Positions 1 to 13,000 are shown, counted from the first letter of the stretch. The stretch is 64,000 nucleotides of DNA from Channa striata (GCA_033026295.1 CM065181.1:3257001-3321000), one strand, 5' to 3'. The notes: generated by a model not told the origin, from the sequence alone. Program-made: numbers and translations.

Positions 1-1499
1 TCCTCCCCATCAGCCATTAGCAGATGTGGCAATGTACACCATTGAACCATAACAGTGCCCATTGTGAGAAATGATGATGATGCTGATGATGATGATATTG
101 TTACTTAACATTCAGTCCACATCCAGCCAGTCTCTTACTATAATCCTTAAAAAAAAAGCTCCTTAATTGTTTTTGTAAATGTGCTTATTCCCCTTCTTTC
201 TGAGAGTCAGAAGAGAAGATTGCAACCTCTCTCGTGTCTGGGCGTTAACAAAATGACTGGAGCCAGGTGATGATTAGCCAGGTTTTGCATAGTAAGTGGA
301 AGAAAAAGAAGCAGTTGTCCTAGGTATGTCTAAATTTGAAAAACTCCACTATCAACCTCTGTAAAGTCAATCAAATGTATATGATGTTTGTTTAAATGGA
401 AATATAAAATGATCTTTCCTAAATGGAGGTAGGGTTTAACAAAGGAAATATTTATTGACGAATAAATGGTCAAGACTGTCTTGTTGCCGGGCTTGCTAAT
501 ATGGTACCAACACTTAAGTGTAAACTGGGAAGACGGTATAAACTACGTGTGGAGATTTATTTCCTTTAGGCAGTGAGCTTTAGTGGTGTTACCATCCTTG
601 TAACATGTATGCAAAACTAAGCTAACCACATTCTAGCTCCAGCTGTGCACTTAACACACAGATAAAACGCTGATAACAAGCTACTCAACTCACTCTCAGA
701 GAAAGAGGTCATGAAAACTGAGAACAACATCCATTCACAAAATGTTTTACTATGCCATTAATTGTGTGTATTTTTGTTGGGATGATCAAACCAACTTAGC
801 GACTGGGCTTCTGTGCCAGAAAACATCAGCAGCTGTTAGATTTGCAGGACAATACATAGCACAAAACTGTACAGCTACTTATCCCCATGTTCACATTTCA
901 CAGCTTTATTGAATAAATGTTATTTATTTTATATATCATGTATAATGGATTCTCTTATTTGATGTGATTTTATTGATTGGTTAAAAAAAATAAATGGATG
1001 TCCAATGCAACATGTTGTTCCGTCTGATTTATAATGAGGATCTGGCGCCCTCTTCTGAGTTACTAAAGTTTGCTCATTATGACCTAGATTGGATATTTAA
1101 TTTTTTATGGTAAAGATTTGGAACAAGCTCCTTTCTTTTATAGACATTGAGAGTTTTCAAACAAAGCAAGAATTAGACTTTGTTACTTCAGGTGAGAAAT
1201 TGCTACTATCAGTCCCAGCAAATTTAAAAGAAAGGAAAAATGGTTTCATCTACGTTCTTATGTCCTGGCAACATGGATAACTTATAGAAAATACAAGTTG
1301 AATAAAAAGGTCAAACTCGTTGATGACTTTGCATATTAACAGTCTCTTTGGGATCATTATAACGTCAGTGTTTCTATAATCCCTGGTATTCCATGTCCTT
1401 TTCATTGTATTTGAAATAGATTTACTTTGAAATTCATCAGCTAAATCTGCAGAAACGTTTATACTTCGTGTTTATTTTGAGTTTCGTTTCTATCAGCTG
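1..1499. other. AT-rich upstream flank, no gene seen
   Basis: No ORF here resembles a known protein and no convincing exon was found on either strand. A short GAT microsatellite lies at about 70-97 and an AATAAA at about 912, so the 3' UTR of an unseen upstream gene is possible but not shown. No repeat family was recognised. Confidence 0.4.
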
Positions 1500-3370
1500 A
1501 AAACAGTAGATATCCCCACATTACGCTGAACGCAGCACTACTCCGGGCGGCAAACCAATGACAGTCACTGATAAATAGCAGCTTGTCCCGCCCCTTTTCT
1601 ACCCATCGTGCACTTCGACGGTCAACTCGCACAAATAAATTGGTCGTGTGTCTTCAATAGATGATTTTTACGAAAAGATACCGTAAAATACCTTTCGTAT
1701 ATATTAATATCATGCAAAAACATAAGGGAATAAGGCAGAAATAGATACGTATCTCGTGCACCCCTGAGTTAGGTGAATGGTACCTTGGACCAGTCGGCGG
1801 GCTTATCAATGGAAGCGTTAAAAAGGGCTTCTGCCGTGATTGGCACAGGAAGGGCGGGGTTCTCCACTCTTCCTGCGGAATCGCCATCAAGAGATTTCGG
1901 AAGCACAATTTTTAAACTCAGGGGCTGCTGGCGACCGTTCGTCCCGGCGTCCCGTTACCGTGTTGTCAAATGGAAACATCGCAATTAGCGAACGCTAGCA
2001 CTGCTAATGTGCTAAAATCGTGACTTCCGTAACGTTAGTGTCTTATTGTCCTAACGCCGACACACTTTGATCAGCACCGTTTCAATCTGGTACTAAATCC
2101 TCAGGATGTCCAACGTTTCCAAATGTAACACAACGCAGGTCTCTGACGGTGGAAAACACACGTTATCTACGAACCGCCAACAACAAGTTGACATCGAGGA
2201 GTAACGTCACCAACAACGTGTTTGCACAACCACTGGAACACAACTTCTACATCCAACATACACACGTCCGTCGTCTTTAAAACCCAATCGCAGCGTCGCA
2301 TTAAAAACGTACCGAAACTAAAGTGCAGAAAGTTTCAGGCCGGTTTTGTCAGGGTTTACGAGAGCGTGAAGACAAGGCGAGCGCTGTTCAGCAGGAAGTC
2401 CTGCTGCTACTGCGAAGTGCGCATGCGCCGCAGCTCTCCACTAACTCGGGATGTGTTTGTGATCATAAAACGGTAAGCACAAGCTCATTTCTAAAAATGT
2501 CACCGGATTTATGCGCGGCTACAAAATGTCAGCCGATCTTACGAAACCAACGCTCGATTTCGGCCCGTCTTTCGGGCGTATTGCGGAGGGGGTTCAGCCA
2601 GCCAGGCTCGCACAGAATGGAGGGGCAACGCCGTCGCCGCGCCGTTGTTTGCCGTACGTGCCGCCGCACAGGGAGACGTCATTTTGAGGGGGAGCGGAGA
2701 GTTAAAATGCAGAGTTACGAAGGGACGTACGGTTCACAGACAAGCGGCGCGTCACCGTCACACTGTAAATGCAAAGCTTCACCCGTCTCGGACAGTATAG
2801 TCGCCCATTTAGTTGAAATTCATACACGTCAAGTTACGCCCTTGCGTGAGCCACAATGGCCACCGAGGAGCCGAGCTGTGTGGAGCGAAAAGCGGCGAGC
2901 TGCCCGCGATAACCAGCCAACTTTAGGAAACGGGCTTTTTTCAAAAGCGGCTACGCGGATCCAACTTAGCGCCACTGCGCTCACGGATGCTCGGTGCCCG
3001 TCACGGTTAGCATCCGTGTCAGGCACGCAAAACTGCGCTTCTAGGGTCCCAGAGCGCCCGGAAAAGCCTCATAAATAACACCAAATCATGGTTCATAATT
3101 GACAGTTTTGAAAAACTACACAATATTACCGAATATTAAAAAAAATGATGCCGTGTCAGTATTATACTAGTGAGTGTGGAGTAAATGTAGCTAAGGCCGG
3201 AGTTAACTCCACGGTGCACTTCACGAACCGTTATTTGGAAATGTCGCCGTTTTACGCCGATCTCCGGTTAACAGCTTTGGGAGATTTTGGCTGATTGTTT
3301 CGTTAGAAGTTGACGTTGGCGGGCTGATCTTACACTGGGCTGCAGCGTCTCTGGTACGTTACTAAATGAT
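1500..3370 (+). promoter_or_regulatory. gmeb1: CpG-rich promoter region, probably of gmeb1
   Basis: CpG dinucleotides are dense here and sparse on both sides, as in a housekeeping promoter. Seen directly: CCAAT at about 1555 with a GC box (CCGCCCC) near 1590, an inverted CCAAT plus GGGCGGGG near 1836-1860, a CRE-like TAACGTCA near 2203, and an NRF1-type palindrome TGCGCATGCGCC at 2418-2429. A consensus donor (ACG|GTAAGC) follows at 2472/2473 and another (CTG|GTACGT) near 3352. Inference: one or two noncoding first exons of gmeb1 start here and splice to the acceptor at 3847-3848. The transcription start cannot be placed. A divergent minus-strand transcript is possible, but no coding exon for one was found. 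Confidence 0.6.
2418..2429. promoter_or_regulatory. NRF1-type palindrome
   Basis: TGCGCATGCGCC matches the vertebrate NRF1 consensus core, which sits close to start sites in many CpG-island promoters. A strong splice donor about 45 bases downstream (2473) makes 2430-2472 a candidate short noncoding first exon of gmeb1. This is inferred, not demonstrated. Confidence 0.5.
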
Positions 3371-3654
3371 AAGCAGCTGTTCTATAGACAGGATTTGAAA
3401 ACTAAACCTGTTATCAGCTGTTTGTTACTGGTGCAGCTTGATTGCCCTTGATTCCCATCCTTGGTCCTCATGGACCCATATATGCCCTGCTTGTTTTTCA
3501 ACTGTCCCTTCAATACTCAGTGTATTTTACCTGGATCAGGTGGGTTCAGTCAGTCTGAGGCTGAAGATTATATCTAACATGAGGGTGGTGGCCGAGGATA
3601 AAACCTTGAATTGACTGAAAACATCTAATTAGCTGTTGGTATGGCGCTACTGAT

Positions 3655-3740
3655 GGTTGCTGCAGTTCACTTGGTAGAGCGGTCGTCCATGGACCACAGT
3701 GTCAGTTGTTCGATTCCTGGTTCTCCCTGGCTAAATGTTG
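3655..3740 (+). repeat. tRNA-derived SINE head fragment
   Basis: An A-box-like TTGGTAGAGCGG (3671-3682) and a perfect B-box core GTTCGATTCC (3708-3717) have tRNA-like spacing and are followed by the common teleost SINE text. The tRNA-unrelated body seen in the copies near 28.0 and 47.4 kb is missing or diverged. It lies just over 100 bases upstream of the acceptor of the first coding gmeb1 exon. Confidence 0.7.
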
Positions 3741-3848
3741 AAGACCCTCTTTTCTTTTTTGTTTTCTTGGCATCGCTGCTGCCGTCATCAGTGTGTGTTG
3801 TCTACTATCATTCATGGTATATTTATTTTTCTATTCCTGCTTCTTCAG

Positions 3849-3908
3849 ATGAACAAAGTCATGGATATTTGTTATATGGAAGTGGCCCCCCTCTCAAACC
3901 CACTGTGA
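3849..3908 (+). CDS. upstream ORF overlapping the gmeb1 start
   Basis: The first ATG after the acceptor at 3847-3848 opens a 19-codon reading frame, MNKVMDICYMEVAPLSNPL, that ends in TGA at 3906-3908. The last base of that stop is the first base of the gmeb1 ATG (TGATG). It has two further in-frame ATGs. If this exon is used as inferred, most scanning ribosomes would meet this frame first, so the arrangement suggests leaky scanning or termination-reinitiation. Translation is unproven. Confidence 0.45.
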   Translation: MNKVMDICYMEVAPLSNPL

Positions 3909-4035
3909 TGGCGACCACAGATGAAGTAACGGTGTCTATGGGGGAGGTGGTCATGGTAAAGGCTGATGGTGAGGGTGACCCTCATGATCCTAATAAGACT
4001 CAGGTCATCCTCCAGCTCCAGCCAATCACCACTGG
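3908..4035 (+). CDS. gmeb1: gmeb1 coding exon 1
   Basis: Encodes residues 1-42 plus two bases. The acceptor is at 3847-3848, so 3849-3907 is 5' UTR, and the donor is GG|GTATGT. It contains KTQVILQLQP, a hallmark of GMEB1 N-termini. The frame is also open upstream of the ATG back to the acceptor, but family similarity starts at this Met. Confidence 0.9.
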
Positions 4036-7000
4036 GTATGTACTGATGCACAGTGTTCACTGTCTGTGATTGGGATTTAGGCCTGAATGTAAACTGAAAT
4101 TACACTTGAGTTCACTCAAACAGTACAGCTGAGACAGTTTAAGGGATGCCTGACCATCAGCCACCATTTGGTCCTCATACACAAAAGTGTTACTCTTCCT
4201 CTGTACTATCAAGAAGAAATGTAAAGCAACTTGTGTTTTTTTTCCCCCAGAGAGGAATCCACTGAAACAGATGCAGCCGTCATGGCTGTTGAAGCACATC
4301 CAGGTATGAAACAATCAGAATGACGTTTGGACAAACCAAAAGATTTTGCGATGACAAATTCATATTTTCCCTAAATGACTATACATTTTAAATGTTATCT
4401 GTTATCTGTGCGTCTCTTTTCCTTTTTTTAAATAGAACAAACTGAGGGAGACGGTGTCGAAATTGGCTGCCCTATTACATGCGGTGACTGTAAAGCTGTG
4501 TTGCTATTAAAGAAATTTGTGTGCCCGGGAATCAATGTAAAATGTGTAAAGGTTGGTATTTAGCATGGTTTTTAGGTTCTAAATGAAGCAACGTGGTTGC
4601 TGTGGCAGAGTTTCACTATTAGTCTGCAGACACATTGAGAGTGACACAACTCTGTAAAAACAGACTGCTACCAGTGGTTGTCTCCAACCATTGCGGTACA
4701 TAACTACCAGACCACTAGGTCATTCAATAGGCAGGAAATGATGTATTGCAAACATGCATCCTTCAAATAACAACATTAAACCACATATTTATTTATTCTC
4801 ACTTGACACTTGTACCCCTCAAATAGGTGTATGTTGTAGTTTCAGTTCTGCTTTCAGTGGGCACGTGCAATGGTTTACTTTATAATTAATAATTACTATG
4901 AATATTCTCTTTATGCTTAAAAAGCCTGTTTTTAAAAACATGTTGTGACATGTTTGTATTAGACAAGCTTGTAAGCCTGGTCTCATTGAAACTGTAATGA
5001 GCAGCTAAGTACAACAAACATTCACAAGCATATTTAAATATTGACTTAGCCAAGCACCAGGGCTTATTAAAAGAAATGTGGAACATTAAAAATAAGTAAT
5101 TTAGGCTCTTATTGTTACAGAAAGAAGAGTTTTTTTAAAAAGTTGAAGGGACAGTAGAGAGGATCTGCAGGTCAAGCCCTGGGTTTAGTTTAATCAAAAA
5201 GGCCTGAACATACATTTTAAAAACCCTCAAATCTAGGGAAGTCAGAAATGTTTTACATCTATAAACTGAAATTGGGATTGTTGTGACAATGGACTGTGGA
5301 GCAGGTTGTTTAGTTGTTCAAACATTAGTTATGCCTTCACCATTAGCATCGTTAGTCCTTTAGCAAATCCTCATTAAAATCATCGTCACTTGTTGCTAAA
5401 CCCTTAAGTATAGCATGAAATGAAAATGTTTTAATTGGTAATAAGTGATTTTATGCTAAATGGAAATTTTTTTTTGAATAAATTTAAAGATCAACCCCTT
5501 GAAACACACAGTCTTGTGTTGAGTGGGGGTTCTCAAACACATAAAACCTAAATCATTCCAATTACATTTTGAATTAACTCAATTTATTGTATTTTCTAAG
5601 TATAGAGCATGTAAAGGCGGGACCCTATGACCTACTACGGCAGCAGCCCTGAGCCTCCAAATCATAAACAGAAAGCAGAAGAAGTCGTACAGTTTAGAGC
5701 AGTATAACATAAGCTTTACATTTGTTATGGTCATGTAGCATGATTATACATATTTAAAATGACAAATTATAAAAACGGAATGATAAGAACAGTTAAACAG
5801 TATAAACCAGGTAATAAAAACTGAATTTTAGGGATGTTTGCAAATGAATGAAGAATATCAAATTGGCATATGTTTTCAGACCCTTTGCAACCACATGGAA
5901 AATTAGCCCAGGTATTTCTGTTCTGTTGATCATTGCTGAGATGTCTCTACACCTTGAGTGGAGACCTGTGGTAAATTCTATTACCTTGTAGTAAATAAAA
6001 CACATGAGCACTTCATCCACCACTACACAGTAGCACTGAAAACACAGGGACAGTGAAAACGGAGTTCCTGGACTCCATTCCTGTTATCAGTCGCTTCGAG
6101 TTCAGTGGTGTTTAAAATACTCATAGAACAAAGTAGCTTAGTCAAATTAGTGCGCAAAGAAATCACTTTAATTTTTAGCCATGCACTTTGCACTTTTAAT
6201 CGTTAGTTGACTCCTAGGCTACTAGAAACAGTACAGGATGATGCATTTTTGTATATACAGTCTGTCCATGTTTCATGTAGCTTATTTGTCGTGTTTATTC
6301 TCTACAATTCACTAGTATGAAGACCAGCTCATCAGCCCTAAACAGTTTGTGCACATTTCTGGGAAAGCCACTCTGAAAGACTGGAAGAGAGCCATCCGGA
6401 TGGGTGGAGTCATGCTAAGGTGAGGGCACTTTTTTTGTATTAGTGAGACAAAAGCCAGTTCCTTGCACTACACAACATCCATCCATCCAGCCATTATCTT
6501 TAAATTAGTCGTCATCGGTTTTCATGGAAGACCCTATAAATGCATTGCTTCTTATGTAATGATTTGTGACTCATACACCTGAAATAAAAATCCTAGGAGA
6601 TGAAATCTGTGTGGATTTAAATGAATGAGCCAACTAAACAATATTATTTCACCTCTGGGTAGACCATGAATAGGGCCTCACATTTCTGTCTAAACCTGAC
6701 CTGAGAGTGAGACTTGCATTTGTGTGGCATTTTTCTTTAATAGTCCCCTCAGTCTGAGATCATGGATACAATGCATTCAGAAAACGGCCTTCACGTTTTT
6801 AAATTTTGTTAGGTTGCAACCTGATACTGGTTCTTTCTACACTTTGACTGGAGTCCACCTGTTATAAATAAAATTAATTGGATGATTAATTCTAAATGCT
6901 GCTCATTACCTGCCCTATATCATCCCTACAGCGAAGCAGCATGATGCTGTGGGTTTTTTTCAGCAGCAGGGACTGAGAGAATGGTCAGGGTTGAGTAAAT

Positions 7001-10000
7001 CTGAATGAAGTCTTCAGTGAGGAGCTGTTCCAAAGCGCTCAGGACTTTAGACTGGGCCACACGTTCACCTTCCAACATGAAAACAATCCTCAGCACATCA
7101 TCAAGAAAGGAGAGGAGTGGTTTGGAGACTTACTTACGAACATGTGATAATTCTAAATAAATATTAATAACACCTGTTTATCTTAATCTAACAGACCTAA
7201 ACCCATTGCGCTGGGTTCAAGGTATCCACCCTCTACCAAGTGGGATATGGCAAGAAACAAATCTCTAAATTAATGCTAATGTTGCTCCATGGCTCCTGGT
7301 GTTTATTGGGCTTTTCTGCTACGTAAAAGGGGCCAAGAAATACAAAAGGGCAGCTAACGAATCAAACACTCATTATAAATTGCCTCTCAGTTATTCCAAA
7401 ATCACACAACAGCAAGGTTTTGCCTTAAATCACACTAATAATTTTTTCTTCTATTACACGCCATTCCCAATTTCTGCTTGCCAGAAAAATGATGGATTCA
7501 GGTCAGCTAGACTTCTACCAGCACAGCACACTGTGTACCAACACATGTCGCAGCACCAAGTTTGACCTTTTAATCAACAACGCACGGCTCCCTCCTGACG
7601 GCAGTGGACTTGGCACACCCACATCCTCTCAAGGTGAGAACATGCCAAGGTTATGATTTGACACAGTTTAAACGATAATTTCAGTTATTTTTAATTATAA
7701 CCACACTGACAATATCAATAGTGCATTTTCTCTAATGGTGACTTTAGTGATTTTCTTAATGTTTTACCAGGAGTTTTAAACCACCATTGGTTTAACCAGG
7801 AGTGTACTACACATGCACAAAATCCCTGCTCAAGATGTCTTTTGATTACGCTGTGCTCTGTTAGCTTCCCCCACTACACACAACATCCACTTTATACTGA
7901 GTCATTTTGATAACAGATTACTAATTGTAAAATGTTTTCATTAAATTGAAGTGGACAGTACCAGGATGTGACAATGTCCAGACCAGCGAACTCTATATTC
8001 ACTGGCATTGCGATTTGTCCCTATAGATCCTCTGCTGTGTGTACAGTGGCTGAAAGCAATAGGGAATTTGAGGTTTGACACAAAAATCACTTCAGTCTAT
8101 AGCAGGACTCACAACCTACGTATGTGCGTTGACCACTTCAAAGATGACAATGATGAAAAAAAGAAGAAAGGATTATATACTGTATATTTACAGGCAGCTA
8201 TCATTATGGATTACCCACCTGTCAGCCTATAGAGTGGTTAAAATCCTTTGATCCTCAATTTTTATTAATTACAGTCATATTTTTGCCCAGTAAGATTCAA
8301 AATACATTGTTTTCTTAGTTGAGTATCTTTGCTTTTGTACTTTTAACTACAATGTAGATAAGCTGCTTAGTACTTTAACTTGAGCAAAATATTTGAATTG
8401 GGACTTGGTACATATAGTGGAAAACTATACTACACGTTTACTTTGGGTTTGTGTACTTCTACCACCTCTGCAGTGTATCACATGTTTCTGTGCGTAGGGC
8501 TGTGTAGCTGCTCAGTGGCCATGCCGACCCTTGACCTCTGTTATGTTGAGACCAATCCAAATAATGTTGTGGCTGATCAGTGTAGGGTTGCAGGCTAAAA
8601 TATTTGATTGTACACAAAGTTGATCAACTCCATCTACTCCGAATTTCTTAAAAAAACATGGATGGAACCATGACATGTTGGCTTTCAACAGCTAACCAGT
8701 TAAGCAGCTGGGTGTAGAAATTTCAGTTGATATATAGAGAGATATTTTAGTCTGACAACCAAAAGTAAAGCTGAAGGCAAGGTCAGCATCATTGCATCCA
8801 GCAATGCTAATGACAATCACTAAAACGTGTCTAATATTATGAGTTCAGATTATGCCATCTAGAGGAGTTCTGGAAGTGCATGTTGACCTAAACAACAGTA
8901 CATGCTCCAAATTATGATAATTGATGATGTCAGCTCAATCAATCATCTCGAGGTATTTTTCAGTTGAAAGCAAAAAGATTTTAAGGCAGACATTCCTATA
9001 CAGTCCTGTTTAAAAGTATTTGAACAGCAGGCCTAACTCATTTGTTTTGGCTTTAAACTAAAGTTATTTTGATCAAAACATGAATAATGATGATCTTTAT
9101 TGTTCAAACTGTAAATAGTTGTAAATGACGACTCTTGAATTTAGTCGTTGGTTTTAACTTTAAAGACTGTGTTTGTTGGTAAAGAATGATAAGCAACATG
9201 AAAACCAGAGAGCACATCATTTTGAATCTGAGAAAGGATGGAAAACAATCAGAAGCAATGCACATAGCTGATACAACAATGTAGAATGTCTCGAAAAAGG
9301 AAAGAAACTACTGAAATAATCAGAACAGTTCAGCACAGGAAACCAACAACAGCTGATGACAAAAACATTGTGAAAACTGAGAAAACATCAATCAGCGACA
9401 TCAGCAACAAGCTCCACAGAGGATTGAAGGTGCCAGAATCCCCCATTTGAAGAAATCTCCATGAGCAGAAAAAGCTGATCTTTTGACGTTTGACCACCAA
9501 AACATAGGAACTACCTTTTCTGTTGTAATACTTTAATGGAGACTGTACTGGACATACATAATATTGTCCAAACTAGAACCATAGGAAGCAAACTTAAAAT
9601 GAGTGAAGTTGCCCTTTAAAGTTAGCTTCAGCCCCACCTCACCATGTTAAAGACACTGTAAGTGCAATGATTTAAGCAATAAGCTTTATATCATCATGCA
9701 TCAATAAGGCAATAAACAGACTCGGAACATCTGACTTATATCTCAGACACCGGACCCACTGTGTTCTTTTGTGTACAAACATTTATTCAGTTAAATTCAT
9801 CTTATTTATATAATGCCACTTTACAACAAAATCATCTTAAGGCACTTTACATAACAAAGTCAAGACTATGCAGACAATTAGAGAAAAATGCAACCATTCC
9901 CTTTAACGGAAGAAACCTTTAACAGAACCAGGCTCAGGGTGGGCGACCGGTTGGGGTGAGAGGAAAGTGGAGAGAGAAAAGAAAAGCGCAACAAAAGCAG

Positions 10001-13000
10001 CAACAAAACATTGGGCAGGTTGGTAGGACCAGTAGCTGCACACTGGAGGACACACAGCGCCAAATCCAAGACAGGGACAGAGAGAGGGAGACAGAGAGGG
10101 AGAGAGACGACTACGGGACAAAGAAGACACAGAGTTAATGTCAAACAGAGGGGACATATAAATGCGGGGTGAGGGGGTTGGTCCCCCAGCAGTTTAAGTC
10201 TATAGCAGCACGACTATAACTAACTATAAGCTTTATCAAAGAGCAACAAGCTTATATACGTGTTTGTACTTGTGAATTGCAGCTCAGGTGGTTCTGGGTA
10301 ATGGTGGAGCACTGATCGAGGACAGAGCAGACACCCCAAGTGGGAAAGGGGACTGGAGCTCCAACTCACTGGACTCTGCAGACAAGAAGGAATCCTGTGA
10401 GATCTCAGGTGAGGAGAGCAAGCACTCAGACACACATCAGTCATTTTACACTAATAGCTTGTTGTGCAGATCATACATAAGTCAACACAGCACACGTGCA
10501 ACTGAGATTTCTCTGTGTGTTCTGTCTGTCCACAGAGGACACGCTGAACTTCTGGAAGGGCATTGCTGATGTGGGTCTGCTGGGTGAAGTGGTGACCAAT
10601 ATCAGTACTGAGCTGCTGGAGATGCTGAACAGTGTGCAGCAGCACAGGGAGACGGCCGCCTTACAGGACACAGGTACGCATCAATGCTAATATGCAGTGG
10701 TTGCAGTGGGAACTGCATTGTCATAACTTAATATGTGCAGGTGCATGAACAAATGGAAAGAAAGAACAAATTCAGATCATCAGAAGGCTTTTTTTTACCA
10801 GTTGGATTGTGTCAAAACAAATTGCAAAGGTACTTGATTGTGTACAACATCTGAATTTGTTCCTCCTTTCTGACTGACCAAATGACCCTTTGATTGATTG
10901 CCGCACTGATCCCAGATTCCTGTCTGGTAGAGGTGGCGGTGCTCAGTAACCTCGCCCAAGTGTTTGGTCTGCTCAACTCAGTTAAGAAGATCCTGGAGAA
11001 GAGAAAGCAGCAAACTGATCCCAGCCAGGAGCAGATCCTCAACACGCTCATCAGTGAGTACACAACAAAAATGGTTCTGTGTCAGGAGGGATCTGTCCAT
11101 CTCTGAGCTGATGGCACGTTGTGAACTGATTATATTTTGGCCGTCAAAGGTCAAACACATTTGTAGTAATAACTTTCACTTTGCCATAAAATACACCAGT
11201 ATCTTTAAGTGAGTATCAAAGTCTTCACTGCAACATGCCTAGTTGGTAAGACATGCAACTATGACGGGGTAATAATAGTTTTATTACAAAAAAGTGACGT
11301 ACACTACCAGTCAAAAGTTTGGACCCACCTTTTTAATTAATTGTTTTCATTACTTTCATGACTATTTACAATGTAGATTCTCACTGAAGGCATCAAAACT
11401 ATGAATGAGCACATATGGAATTATATAGTGAAGAAACTTGTCTGAATTAGCTCAAAGTATGTTTTATATTTTAGAGTCTTCCAAATAGCCAGCCTTTGCT
11501 CTGATTACTGCTTTGCACACTCTTGGCGTTCTCCCGATAAGCTTCGTGAGGTAGTCACCTGAAATGGTTTTCCCTTTACAGGTGTGCCTTGTCAGGGTTC
11601 ATTTGTGGAATTTCTTGCCTTAATGTTGTTGGGACCATCAGTTGTGTTGTGCAGAAGTCATGCAGAAATGAGAAGGTGTGTCCAAACTTTTGACTGGCCG
11701 TGTATCTGCAATTATATTCTACTTTACCACTAAGAAAATGTCATTTTAGCATCAGTGGCTTCCTGTTCTTATTTCATCAGTCCACAGCCCTTCCTAGTTA
11801 CCCTGGGGTTCCTTGTGACCCCCTGGACTATACCACACCTTGCTTTTAGTGCAATGTTTGTAGGTTGACCACTCCCAGGGAAGATAACAGTGATGCTGAA
11901 TGTTCTCCATTTCTACACAATCTGTCTGACATTTGAATGCTGGAGAACAAACTCTAGAAATTCTTTGTAACCCTTTGCCTTATGAAAATCTAAAACTGTT
12001 CTTCTTTAAAAGGTCTTTAAAAATATCTGCAGCCATGACAAACTTTAAGAAACCTATGTTTTCGAGATCAGACTTTGATAGTTAAGACCCAGATTTATCT
12101 TTATTTGTTTAATTAGGTTCTTCTTATCAAGTTATAGGTCACATTCATGCAGAAATAGACAGGGGTTTACAATATTTCAAGCACCACTGTAAGTGTGTGT
12201 GAAGAGTTTTACACAGTGGAGATTCAGTTCTGCTGTCAGATATCTGCAGACAAAATCCAAACTAATTAAACATAGTCATCATATTAAAGGAGCAAGAGCA
12301 ATTAGAAAATGTTATCAGGTCAAAGCAGTTGAGACCTGTTTCCTACTTTAGTTCTTACCTAACTACAGAAATGTTAATTTATTATAATGTGAGCTGCTGA
12401 CCTCATGGGCAGGTCTCCACTGTAAATTAGGACTTTGATCTCAGTGGGTCTTTCTCTGGCTAAATTAAGGTTAAAAAAAGTACAAAAATCAGAAATATTG
12501 CTCAGCGAATTGGTAGTATATCCCATTAAAGTCAACTTCAATCCGGAGGTTGTTTTAAGAGAAACGCTAGTTCCTATACATTGAATCCTACTGATCAGTT
12601 ATATTCAATGTTGTTGAGTATCAATGTGTGTTGCAGTGACCAAAAAAATGAAAAAATCTGTAGGAAATAGGTGCAAATGTTATAGCTACATAGAGTCTGT
12701 GAAATAAACTGAAAATCTCATCCAGATCATGTCATCTGGAGGACTTTATCTTCTATAAGTAAATTGTTCTTCTAATACAGTGGGACACAGGAGGCGTTGT
12801 AGTGCCATTCATGTAAATACATTCCCCAAAGAACCGTAGGACCACACATAGCAAGCCAGAAGAAAAGACATGTTACATGCCAGTTGCTGGTTTGCTCACT
12901 GCAGGTTTTCAGTGCTGTGTTATGTTGTTGGCTCTGTGCAGACCTGGAAGTGCAGCTGGAAGAGCAGAGGAAGCAGCAGCAGGTGCGGGCTCTTCTCTCC

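Noticed and set aside
2323..3078. 251-codon + strand frame in the CpG-rich region upstream of gmeb1
   Set aside because: It is Arg/Ser-rich, with composition expected from GC-rich DNA without stops, has no recognisable domain, and overlaps the inferred promoter.
10288..10569. Continuous frame reading from gmeb1 exon 6 into the following intron
   Set aside because: Strong donor and acceptor signals at 10408/10409 and 10535/10536 and GMEB1 alignment show that 10409-10535 is spliced out.
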